NCBI GenBank assembly: GCA_020026225.1
Contig: JAHHQU010000101.1
Span: 1 to 5,389 of the forward strand
Source: Phocaeicola sp.
GTDB taxonomy: Bacteria > Bacteroidota > Bacteroidia > Bacteroidales > Bacteroidaceae
Reading direction: 5' to 3'
DNA length: 5,389 nt
Shown: positions 1 to 4,719 of the stretch, in pieces
Layout: every line of letters starts with the position of its first letter
How positions within the stretch are numbered: the first letter of the stretch is position 1
The notes under the pieces: generated by a model
Seen by the model: the letters and a program-made list of their open reading frames with translations, nothing else
What the model was told of the DNA's origin: nothing
Databases searched by the model: none
Made by a program: the position numbers and the translations under genes

Positions 1-4
1 GTTT

Positions 5-36
5 GGGAGGGGGACATCATGGGGGATGATAGGGGG
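5..36 (+). other. G-rich tract fitting a G-quadruplex pattern
   Basis: Four guanine runs lie on the plus strand: GGG (5-7), then GGGGG at 9-13, 21-25 and 32-36. They are separated by loops of 1, 7 and 6 bases, which fits the usual G3+N1-7 rule. The middle run is also flanked by ATCAT (16-20) and ATGAT (26-30), so a hairpin with a GGGGG loop is an alternative fold. The tract lies beyond the repressor's 3' end, on the side where a Mu-like phage has its left terminus. Folding is a prediction from pattern only, and no function is visible. Confidence 0.5.
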
Positions 37-49
37 TACACTTCGTTTC

Positions 50-66
50 CCATCACCGGTGTATGG
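50..66. repeat. Imperfect inverted repeat beyond the repressor stop
   Basis: CCAT-CACC and GGTG-T-ATGG form an imperfect dyad centred on the 8-bp palindrome CACCGGTG (54-61), with one unpaired base (T62). Read on the repressor's strand it could form a small hairpin with a CCGG loop. No T-run follows it there, so a classical intrinsic terminator is not supported. It could equally be a protein-binding site near the phage left end. Confidence 0.3.
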
Positions 67-81
67 TAACAGTAAATCCGC

Positions 82-489
82 CTACCCGACATTTGCAGTA
101 CCGGAAATGTGTGCATCCGACACATGTTTTTCCTTTTCGATTGTCATTTGGCGGATTCGTTCCTCCAAGCGTCCGATTTCTCTATCTTGTTCCCTGATGA
201 TTTCTTCTTTTTCATGAATTAAGGCAAGGAGAGAGGAGAGTTCGGTAGTTTGTGTTGTTGTAGATGATGTATTGTGGTAAATATCACCTTTCCCTGTAAG
301 TAACCAGGTAGGGTTTATATCATTATGTATTTCGATAATTTTCGACACCCATAGGCTTGATATATCTGTCCCTTTGCTAATACACCTTGAAATCACTCCG
401 TTTGAGCACCCAATAGCTTGTTCAAGTGCCCTCGTACTGATACCTTTTTCTTTAATTAGGATTGCAATCCTGTCGGAAATATTCGTCAT
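82..489 (-). CDS. Short Cro/CI-type phage repressor with C-terminal coiled coil
   Basis: This 135-residue protein is probably the lysogeny repressor of the phage. Residues about 4-66 form a Cro/CI-type helix-turn-helix: 'STRALEQAIG' (18-27) and 'SNGVISRCIS' (29-38) look like the scaffold and recognition helices. 'NPTWLLTGKG' (59-68) is a segment common after the HTH in small Bacteroides phage regulators. A Ser/Thr-rich linker (74-82) leads to a charged heptad-like helix (about 84-122, rich in E, I and R), likely a coiled coil for dimers or higher oligomers. A LexA/CI-type autopeptidase domain is absent, so induction by RecA-stimulated self-cleavage is unlikely. The gene runs leftward, opposite to all other genes, and faces the rightward early promoter, as the Mu c gene does. 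The ATG at 487-489 is chosen because the HTH begins almost at once. Fold is confident; the repressor role comes from position and is not tested. Confidence 0.85.
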   Translation of the reverse strand: MTNISDRIAILIKEKGISTRALEQAIGCSNGVISRCISKGTDISSLWVSKIIEIHNDINPTWLLTGKGDIYHNTSSTTTQTTELSSLLALIHEKEEIIREQDREIGRLEERIRQMTIEKEKHVSDAHISGTANVG

Positions 490-514
490 AAATCGTAAAT
501 TATCTACATAAAAC

Positions 515-545
515 TTTTTAGTGTCGAAAATATTCTATATATTTG
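515..545 (+). promoter_or_regulatory. Predicted rightward early promoter (Bacteroides sigma-ABfr type)
   Basis: TATATTTG at 538-545 matches the Bacteroides -7 consensus TAnnTTTG exactly. A T-run at 515-519 sits 18-19 bases upstream, about where the -33 TTTG box is expected, but the G is missing. Transcription would start near 552, inside the palindrome at 551-566, and run into the early genes from 623. This is the expected place for the analogue of Mu Pe. Confidence 0.6.
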
Positions 546-550
546 CAGTG

Positions 551-566
551 TGTTCAAAAAAGAACA
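551..566. promoter_or_regulatory. Probable repressor operator, TGTTC-N6-GAACA palindrome
   Basis: TGTTC (551-555) and GAACA (562-566) are perfect inverted arms around six A residues. The site lies 5 bases after the rightward -7 box and 6 bases after the leftward -7 box, so a bound dimer would cover both predicted start sites. Its size suits a dimeric HTH repressor such as the product of 82-489. Binding is inferred. A one-mismatch copy with the same promoter spacing occurs at 1320-1335. Confidence 0.6.
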
Positions 567-572
567 TCGCGC

Positions 573-604
573 CAAAGATACAAAAAAGGCATGTGATTAG
601 CGAA
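573..604 (-). promoter_or_regulatory. Predicted leftward repressor promoter
   Basis: On the minus strand TATCTTTG (580 to 573) matches TAnnTTTG. TTCG (604 to 601), three of four bases of the -33 TTTG box, lies 20 bases upstream. The start would be near 566, leaving a leader of about 77 bases before the repressor ATG. The promoter faces the rightward one across the shared palindrome, so the two transcripts would overlap at their 5' ends, as reported for Mu Pe and PcM. Confidence 0.5.
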
Positions 605-607
605 TTT
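593..607 (+). repeat. GTGATTAGCGAA motif, copy 1
   Basis: GTGATTAGCGAA (593-604, then TTT) recurs exactly at 5374-5385. This copy overlaps the predicted -33 region of the leftward repressor promoter and ends 15 bases before the start codon at 623. Its core ATTAGCGAAT is an imperfect dyad (8 of 10 bases match the reverse complement), suggesting a binding site for a second regulator. A translation leader element is the alternative. Confidence 0.45.
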
Positions 608-622
608 TAAGGATTAAAGAAA

Positions 623-856
623 ATGAACGAAGAAATAAAAGAATGGCAAACGCAGAGTGTGAAGCACAAAGTAGCTTACGTGTTGATGATGGATGGTATC
701 AGCTTCAGATATACCGAAAAGACCGGGATTGTGTTTTCCGCACCCGATTTTTATGTGAAGAATCTTATTCGCCGTTTGATGAGTTGCTATGGCGTGAGTT
801 TGAAACCGATTATAAACGAATTTAAAGAAGTGGAATTACGGGATAACCAAGTGTGA
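623..856 (+). CDS. Small early-region protein of unknown function
   Basis: This 77-residue protein is the first gene downstream of the predicted early promoter. I do not recognise a family. The sequence is mixed in charge, with a possible beta hairpin around 'GISFRYTEKTGIVFSAP' (25-41) and an amphipathic helix around 'YVKNLIRRLMSCYG' (44-57). There is no signal peptide, membrane segment or clear HTH. An A-rich leader (AAGGATTAAAGAAA) precedes the ATG, and the gene ends in tandem stops, TGA then TAA (854-859). Position matches Mu ner, but the sequence does not show the Ner fold, so I leave it unnamed. Overlapping frames on both strands are less convincing. Confidence 0.65.
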   Translation: MNEEIKEWQTQSVKHKVAYVLMMDGISFRYTEKTGIVFSAPDFYVKNLIRRLMSCYGVSLKPIINEFKEVELRDNQV

Positions 857-887
857 TAATCTGGAAAGCGTCAAAAAACGGGTGATG

Positions 888-903
888 GTGTGGAGAGACA
901 CAC
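888..903 (+). repeat. Small hairpin abutting the tRNA-like gene
   Basis: GTGTG (888-892) and CACAC (899-903) pair around the loop GAGAGA. The stem ends exactly one base before the first base of the tRNA-like acceptor stem at 904. In an early transcript it could stack on or flank the RNase P cleavage site. The stretch TGGAGAGAC (891-899), covering its loop, reappears inside the anticodon region of the neighbouring gene (943-951). Confidence 0.4.
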
Positions 904-986
904 GGGAGGTTAGTTCAGTTGGTAGAACACGTCAAACTCTTATGGAGAGACTATGGTCTGCGGTTCGAGTCCGCAACCTCCCACCA
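904..986 (+). tRNA. tRNA-like gene with enlarged, non-canonical anticodon arm
   Basis: The acceptor stem GGGAGGT/ACCTCCC (904-910/976-982) pairs in all 7 positions and is followed by A983 and an encoded CCA (984-986). T911 is U8. The D arm GTTC/GAAC (913-916/925-928) has 4 pairs and the consensus loop bases A14, G18-G19 and A21. The T arm TGCGG/CCGCA (959-963/971-975) has 5 pairs and the loop TTCGAGT. Bases 930-958 should be about 22 long but are 29, and no 5-bp stem with a 7-base loop fits. The best fold I find pairs GT (931-932) with AC (950-951) and CTCT (937-940) with AGAG (946-949), leaving a 4-base bulge and a 5-base loop TATGG. No anticodon can be assigned; CTT, TAT and ATG frames are all poor. 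It lies in the early operon between 623-856 and 1018-1305. It may be a tRNA-mimic RNA, a processing site for the transcript, or a tRNA damaged only in its anticodon arm. The tRNA-like elbow and acceptor are near certain; function is unknown. Confidence 0.8.
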
Positions 987-1008
987 AAAAATTATTAATC
1001 ATTAAAAT

Positions 1009-1022
1009 AAGTGAGATATGAA
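1009..1022 (+). promoter_or_regulatory. Repeated translation leader, copy 1
   Basis: AAGTGAGATATGAA, which includes the start codon at 1018-1020, is identical to 1370-1383 around the start of the gene at 1379. The similarity continues upstream as ATTAAAA in both. There is no strong Shine-Dalgarno site, as is usual in Bacteroidota. The shared leader supports the plus-strand start at 1018. Confidence 0.5.
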
Positions 1023-1305
1023 AGAAACAGTCAATACACCTCTTGAAGTGGCCAGTCATCTGGTAGAGGATAGAGTTCGACAATATAATGATGGTTCAAT
1101 GCCGCAAGATTGCATAGTATGTGGAGCCACAGAAGTTGTTTATGTTCGGAAAGACCTTTTAAGTCTATTACGAGAGCATCCCCACTTGGCAGGAACTGCG
1201 GTACCGGCTTGCGAATTTGAGCAACTCGGCAAAACGCTGACAGGTCTCGCTTATATTTCTCGATATAGCTGGGTTCGGTGCAGTCTGGAATCAATATTCT
1301 TATAA
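1018..1305 (+). CDS. Small early-region protein of unknown function
   Basis: This 95-residue protein is not one I recognise. It contains a CxxC pair (Cys32, Cys35) and two further cysteines (65 and 88), so a small metal site is possible but not convincing. There is no signal peptide or membrane segment. The start is supported by the leader AAGTGAGAT, shared exactly with the gene at 1379, and the gene follows the tRNA-like element by 31 bases on the same strand. By hand count about 57% of its codons begin with a purine, against about 48% for the competing minus-strand frame at 1031-1315, which mildly favours this reading. That opposite frame is of nearly equal length and has a promoter-like sequence, so the coding strand is not fully settled. 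Confidence 0.55.
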   Translation: MKETVNTPLEVASHLVEDRVRQYNDGSMPQDCIVCGATEVVYVRKDLLSLLREHPHLAGTAVPACEFEQLGKTLTGLAYISRYSWVRCSLESIFL

Positions 1306-1319
1306 CATACTTCATTATG

Positions 1320-1335
1320 TGTTCATTTTAGAAAA
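1320..1335. promoter_or_regulatory. Second operator-like palindrome, TGTTC-N6-GAAAA
   Basis: TGTTC (1320-1324) and GAAAA (1331-1335) around six A/T bases match the palindrome at 551-566 except for one arm base. Read on the minus strand it lies exactly 5 bases after a TATATTTG box, the same arrangement as at 538-566. It is therefore a plausible second binding site for the phage repressor. Confidence 0.45.
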
Positions 1336-1340
1336 CGCAA

Positions 1341-1372
1341 CAAATATAACAATTTATAATATTAAAAACAAG
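1341..1372 (-). promoter_or_regulatory. Predicted leftward promoter, antisense to the early region
   Basis: On the minus strand TATATTTG (1348 to 1341) is identical to the early promoter -7 box. CTTG (1372 to 1369) lies 20 bases upstream as a weak -33 box. Transcription would start near 1334 and run leftward, antisense to the gene at 1018 and perhaps to the tRNA-like gene, or serve the minus-strand frame at 1031-1315. Predicted from motif and spacing only. Confidence 0.4.
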
Positions 1373-1383
1373 TGAGATATGAA
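1370..1383 (+). promoter_or_regulatory. Repeated translation leader, copy 2
   Basis: Second exact copy of AAGTGAGATATGAA (see 1009-1022), containing the start codon at 1379-1381. It supports this ATG and suggests that the two genes share translational control or that the leader was duplicated. It also overlaps the weak -33 box of the leftward promoter. Confidence 0.5.
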
Positions 1384-1753
1384 CAAGAGGTACATTCACA
1401 TTACGAAAGCTGACCGCGATTTTATCGCAAAAGCACTTAACGTGACAGAGAAGACTGTTTATAACGCTATCCGGTTTGATGATCGTCGTGGTAACTCCGA
1501 ACTTTCTGCAAAGATTCGTAAGTTGGCCATGGCCCGTGGCGGTATTGTGATGGTTGTTATTCCGGAGGTGGAAGTTTTTCATGACTATGACAAAGTGTCC
1601 CGCCTATATTGTCCCAATGGTGCTCTTATAGAGTTTGACCGTAAGGATGGTAGCGGCCAGGTAATATTCAAAGGAGAAACTGTGAAGACTTACGAACATG
1701 TAATGGTTTCGGAAATTGACCACATAAAAGCGTTTGCATCTGCATTGAGATAG
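1379..1753 (+). CDS. Small HTH-like protein directly upstream of the transposase
   Basis: This 124-residue protein probably binds DNA. Residues about 9-50 ('TKADRDFIAKALNVTEKT', then VYNAIRF) look like a helix-turn-helix: an 'IAKALNVTEKTVYNAI' element at 16-31, then a basic helix (SAKIRKLAMARGG, 43-55). The rest (56-124) is beta-rich, with a 'GALIEFDRKDGSGQVIFKGE' strand-turn-strand (81-100) of unknown function. It lies between the small early genes and the A-type transposase. Its stop (1751-1753) forms part of the transposase ribosome-binding site, so the two are very probably cotranscribed. In Mu this slot is held by Ner, a negative regulator of early and repressor transcription. A comparable role is reasonable from position and the HTH, but homology to Ner is not evident. 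Confidence 0.75.
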   Translation: MNKRYIHITKADRDFIAKALNVTEKTVYNAIRFDDRRGNSELSAKIRKLAMARGGIVMVVIPEVEVFHDYDKVSRLYCPNGALIEFDRKDGSGQVIFKGETVKTYEHVMVSEIDHIKAFASALR

Positions 1754-1757
1754 GAGG
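1751..1757 (+). promoter_or_regulatory. Strong ribosome-binding site deciding the transposase start
   Basis: TAGGAGG contains AGGAGG (1752-1757), five bases before the ATG at 1763. A GTG at 1757 in the same frame overlaps the AGGAGG itself and cannot use it. The ATG at 1763 is therefore preferred. Such a strong Shine-Dalgarno site stands out from the A-rich leaders of the other genes here. Confidence 0.6.
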
Positions 1758-1762
1758 TGGCT

Positions 1763-3802
1763 ATGTTGGTGTATTACGGTAACATACAGTGTATTTCTGC
1801 ACGCGAACTCATTGATGGCGGTTATATCACTGAATCCTGCTATAGGAACTGGGTGAACCGTGGCCGTATCAAGATTGTGCGTCGTGGTGGAGGCGCTGCT
1901 GGAAATTGCGCGTTGGTCGCCCTCAATAGTCTGCCTACCGAGTGCCTGGAACGGGTGAAGGAAGACAATCCCGGAGGAACAGAGCAGGCGCTTCATCACT
2001 GGATACAGTCAAACTATGTACTGGATCAGGCTGCGGTAGCTTACTTCTTGGATTGGGCTGCCCGTTCAACCAGCAACAGAGCTACAGATGAACTTGCCCG
2101 GAAATATGCGGTGAATGCCTCGGTTCTGAATACTTGTATCAAGCTTTATAACAGAAGCAATGATTACCGCAAACTGATGGGTGAAAAATATAACTGGGAC
2201 ATGATGGCGACTACCATCGAGACACTACGCGAATACTTTGGTCATGACCTTCCTGCCAGCACCCTGCGCTTCCGCAAGAAAGTGAACGAATACAAGCAGT
2301 ACGGTTACGAATGTCTGATAACCGGAAAATTCGGCAACCAGAACAAACGGAAGGTAACTTACATGGACGAACGCCTGGTGATGAGTTTGAAAGTACTTCC
2401 CAACCAACCATACGGTAGTGATGTGCATGAAATGTATCTGTCGTTTGTATGCGGAGAATTGGAAGTATGGGATCTGGAAACTGGAGAGATATTCAATCCG
2501 GAAGATTTTACGGATAAGAATGGGGAGCCGAAAGAATTGAGCGAAAGCACTATCCGTAACATTCTGAACAACCCGGCAAGTCAGCTACTGATAGAAAAAG
2601 CCTTGCGTGGACGTATGGAATTCTATCATGAGCAAATGCCGCACATGCATCGTCATAGCGGTGAGTTCTCTTTGTCACAAATAACGATGGATGACGTGGA
2701 TTTGCCGCGTCGAATGAAAGGAGGCGAGTATATGCATGCCTATTATGCCTATGATGTAGTGAGTCAGTGCCGTATCGGTTTGGCCTACGGACGGGATAAG
2801 GATGATGCCTTGGTAGTGGACTGTTTCCGTGATATGTTCCGGCTTATCGAACGCAACGGATGGGGTATTCCTGCCGGTATAGAGGTGGAACAGCACTTGA
2901 TGAGCAAGTATAAAGAAGGATTCCTGAAGGCAGGTGAGGTATTTAAGTTTGTGCATTTTTGTGCCCCACAGAACTCACAGGAGAAATATGCTGAAGCTCT
3001 GAACGGTGCGTTCAAGACAACCATAGCACATAAGAACCATGAAGGCATTGGCCGCTGGTATGGTAAGGGTGCACGGCGCGTGGATCAGAAGAAAGTGAGC
3101 GACAGCAGTAACCACACCTGGGAAGACAGAAAGTATTATACGTTTGAAGAACTTGTGGCGGATGACCGTCGCGATTGTGAAGAATGGAACAATTCGCTTC
3201 ACCCCAACCAAAAGAAATATCCTGGAATGACCCGTTGGGATGTGCTCGTGGCCAAAATCAATCCGACCCTTCGACCGCTTGATAAACTGACCTTGAGCAG
3301 ATATATCGGAGAAAAGGTAGAAACCAGTATTCGTAGAAGTTCCACTGTACGTGTGGCAAATGCGGACTGGTGGCTGAGCGGTCCGGAAGTGCTGGAGCAG
3401 CTGGAACCAAACAACCGCAAGGTGACGGCCTACTACCTGCCGGATGAAGAGGGTAAGCCTACTGATGTCTTCCTGTTCCAAAACGACCGCTACCTTGACA
3501 AGGTTCGTCCGGTAGTGACTTACAACCGGGTGGTGGCAGAACAGACCGAAGAAGACCGGGCTGTCTATACAGAGCAGGCTAAGATTATAAGTCATTTCAG
3601 CAAATACCTCAAAGACCACGCCATCGGTAAAGTGGGCACCGGTACACCGGAACAGCCAACAGATGACCCGGAAGAGGTGCTGGAACTTCCCCCAGTGGAA
3701 CTATCCGATGATTTACCAGCCGAATTGTCGGCAGATCCGGAATCAGATTATGAATGGCACTCCGGAATAAGCGAGGCAATGAGAGCCATCAGTGATATGT
3801 AA
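1763..3802 (+). CDS. Mu-type transposase (MuA-like DDE recombinase)
   Basis: This protein (679 residues from the ATG; numbers below count from the GTG at 1757) would catalyse cleavage and strand transfer of the phage ends during integration and replicative transposition. Length is close to MuA (663). Residues about 8-70 resemble the MuA N-terminal winged helix: 'ARELIDGGYITESCYRNWVNRG' cut to its core ARELIDGGY...YRNWVNRGRI, ending in 'LNSLPTEC' where MuA has a NSLP segment. Residues about 100-290 cover the end-binding HTH region. The RNase H-like core starts near 305: first acidic residue D312 or D313 in 'ITMDDVDL', second position E378 in 'IEVEQH', third E413 in 'KYAEALNGAFK'. Thus the second catalytic Asp seems to be Glu. 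Residues 435-590 fit the MuA beta-barrel and DNA-binding region. The last 51 residues hold 16 acidic residues and one Arg. The B-type ATPase follows after 38 bases. Family assignment is confident; activity depends on the D-to-E reading. Confidence 0.93.
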   Translation: MLVYYGNIQCISARELIDGGYITESCYRNWVNRGRIKIVRRGGGAAGNCALVALNSLPTECLERVKEDNPGGTEQALHHWIQSNYVLDQAAVAYFLDWAARSTSNRATDELARKYAVNASVLNTCIKLYNRSNDYRKLMGEKYNWDMMATTIETLREYFGHDLPASTLRFRKKVNEYKQYGYECLITGKFGNQNKRKVTYMDERLVMSLKVLPNQPYGSDVHEMYLSFVCGELEVWDLETGEIFNPEDFTDKNGEPKELSESTIRNILNNPASQLLIEKALRGRMEFYHEQMPHMHRHSGEFSLSQITMDDVDLPRRMKGGEYMHAYYAYDVVSQCRIGLAYGRDKDDALVVDCFRDMFRLIERNGWGIPAGIEVEQHLMSKYKEGFLKAGEVFKFVHFCAPQNSQEKYAEALNGAFKTTIAHKNHEGIGRWYGKGARRVDQKKVSDSSNHTWEDRKYYTFEELVADDRRDCEEWNNSLHPNQKKYPGMTRWDVLVAKINPTLRPLDKLTLSRYIGEKVETSIRRSSTVRVANADWWLSGPEVLEQLEPNNRKVTAYYLPDEEGKPTDVFLFQNDRYLDKVRPVVTYNRVVAEQTEEDRAVYTEQAKIISHFSKYLKDHAIGKVGTGTPEQPTDDPEEVLELPPVELSDDLPAELSADPESDYEWHSGISEAMRAISDM

Positions 3803-3840
3803 GAACAGAATTAGAAGAACATTAAAACAGCGTTAGAATT

Positions 3841-4719
3841 ATGATTACAGAAGCGCAAAAACAGAAAATTTTAGCAGCGATAGCCGCTAACCGTGCGAAC
3901 TATCCCAGTGATGCCAAGCATGCAGCATCTTTGGGCATCAGTACGTCTGTGTACAGTGCTATCAAGAACGGACAGACAGACAAAGCCTTGAGCGATGCCA
4001 ACTGGATAAGCATTGCCCGCAAATTAGGGGTGAACCTCCGTGGTGAAATGGAATGGAAAGCAGCCAAGACCCCGACCTTTGAATATATCACTGCTCAGCT
4101 GGAGTTCTCGCAGCAGTCCAGCCTGTCGGGTATCCTGTGCGACATGCCCAATATCGGCAAGACTTTCACGGCACGTTATTATGTGCAAAGTCACAAGAAT
4201 GCCGTTTATATTGACTGCTCGCAGGTAAAGACAAAATTGAAGCTGGTACGCAAGATTGCTGCAGAGTTTGGTGTAGACAGTAAGGGAAAGTATTCTGATG
4301 TGTATGAAGATCTGGTATATTACCTTCGTTCTATGGAAACTCCGCTTATTATCCTCGATGAAGCAGGTGACCTGCAGTATGAAGCTTTCCTTGAGCTGAA
4401 GGCCTTATGGAATGCTACTGAACGCTGCTGCGCCTGGTACATGATGGGGGCAGACGGATTGAAAGAAAAAATCAACCGCTCCATAGAATGCAAGAAGGTG
4501 GGCTATACCGAAATGTTGAGCCGTTATGGTGACCGGTACAGCAAGGTGACTCCAGATGACGGAAAGGAGCGCGAACAGTTCTTGAGCAACCAGGCACGTA
4601 TTGTGGCCAAGGTAAATGCCCCTGCAGGTGCTGATATAGCCCAGATTGTACGGAAGACACGCGGTGGTTTGAGAAGAGTCTATACTGAGATTGAAAAACT
4701 TAAAATGACAGTGGAATAA
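3841..4719 (+). CDS. MuB-like AAA+ ATPase, transposition target selector
   Basis: This 292-residue protein is the expected partner of the A-type transposase. In Mu, B is an ATP-dependent DNA-binding protein that captures target DNA, stimulates strand transfer and gives target immunity. Residues about 22-66 form a Cro-like HTH ('DAKHAASLGISTSVYSAIKN', 24-43), matching the MuB N-terminal domain. The AAA+ core follows: Walker A 'DMPNIGKT' (101-108), in which the usual first Gly is Asp but GKT is intact; Walker B 'PLIILDEAGDL' (168-178) with D173-E174; a sensor-1-like 'MMGADGL' (201-207); and 'RGGLRR' (274-279) as a possible sensor-2 segment. The gene follows the transposase by 38 bases and overlaps the next start by one base, so A, B and the next ATPase look like one transcript. 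Length is near that of MuB (312). Confident by domains and context. Confidence 0.9.
   Translation: MITEAQKQKILAAIAANRANYPSDAKHAASLGISTSVYSAIKNGQTDKALSDANWISIARKLGVNLRGEMEWKAAKTPTFEYITAQLEFSQQSSLSGILCDMPNIGKTFTARYYVQSHKNAVYIDCSQVKTKLKLVRKIAAEFGVDSKGKYSDVYEDLVYYLRSMETPLIILDEAGDLQYEAFLELKALWNATERCCAWYMMGADGLKEKINRSIECKKVGYTEMLSRYGDRYSKVTPDDGKEREQFLSNQARIVAKVNAPAGADIAQIVRKTRGGLRRVYTEIEKLKMTVE

Noticed and set aside
1..81. Phage left terminus or transposase end-binding sites
   Set aside because: No terminal repeat, host junction or repeated end-site could be recognised in 81 bases; the end may lie outside the window.
623..856. Naming the first early gene ner
   Set aside because: Only the position fits. 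The 77-residue sequence has no visible HTH of the Ner type.
937..943. Anticodon CTT (lysine) in a CTCTTAT loop
   Set aside because: T33 and A37 would be in place, but the flanking bases TCAAA and GGAGA do not pair, so no stem supports the loop.
930..958. Intron within the tRNA-like gene
   Set aside because: The excess is only about 7 bases. Bacterial tRNA introns are self-splicing and hundreds of bases long, so this cannot be one.
1304..1320. Terminator hairpin after the gene at 1018
   Set aside because: ACATA/TATGT gives only five A/T-rich pairs and no proper T-run follows; too weak to call.
1757..1762. GTG start for the transposase
   Set aside because: The GTG overlaps the AGGAGG ribosome-binding site, which is correctly spaced for the ATG at 1763.
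1604..1999. Minus-strand 131-residue open frame across the HTH gene and transposase start
   Set aside because: It spans two well-supported plus-strand genes and has no motif or promoter-like sequence of its own.
2975..3619. Minus-strand 214-residue open frame
   Set aside because: It lies wholly inside the transposase gene, whose domains are clear, and its translation shows no recognisable domain; a shadow frame.
3803..3821. Two GAACA half-sites (3803-3807 and 3817-3821) before the B gene as an operator
   Set aside because: They are direct, not inverted, the stretch is A-rich and short, and no promoter box is nearby; chance is likely.
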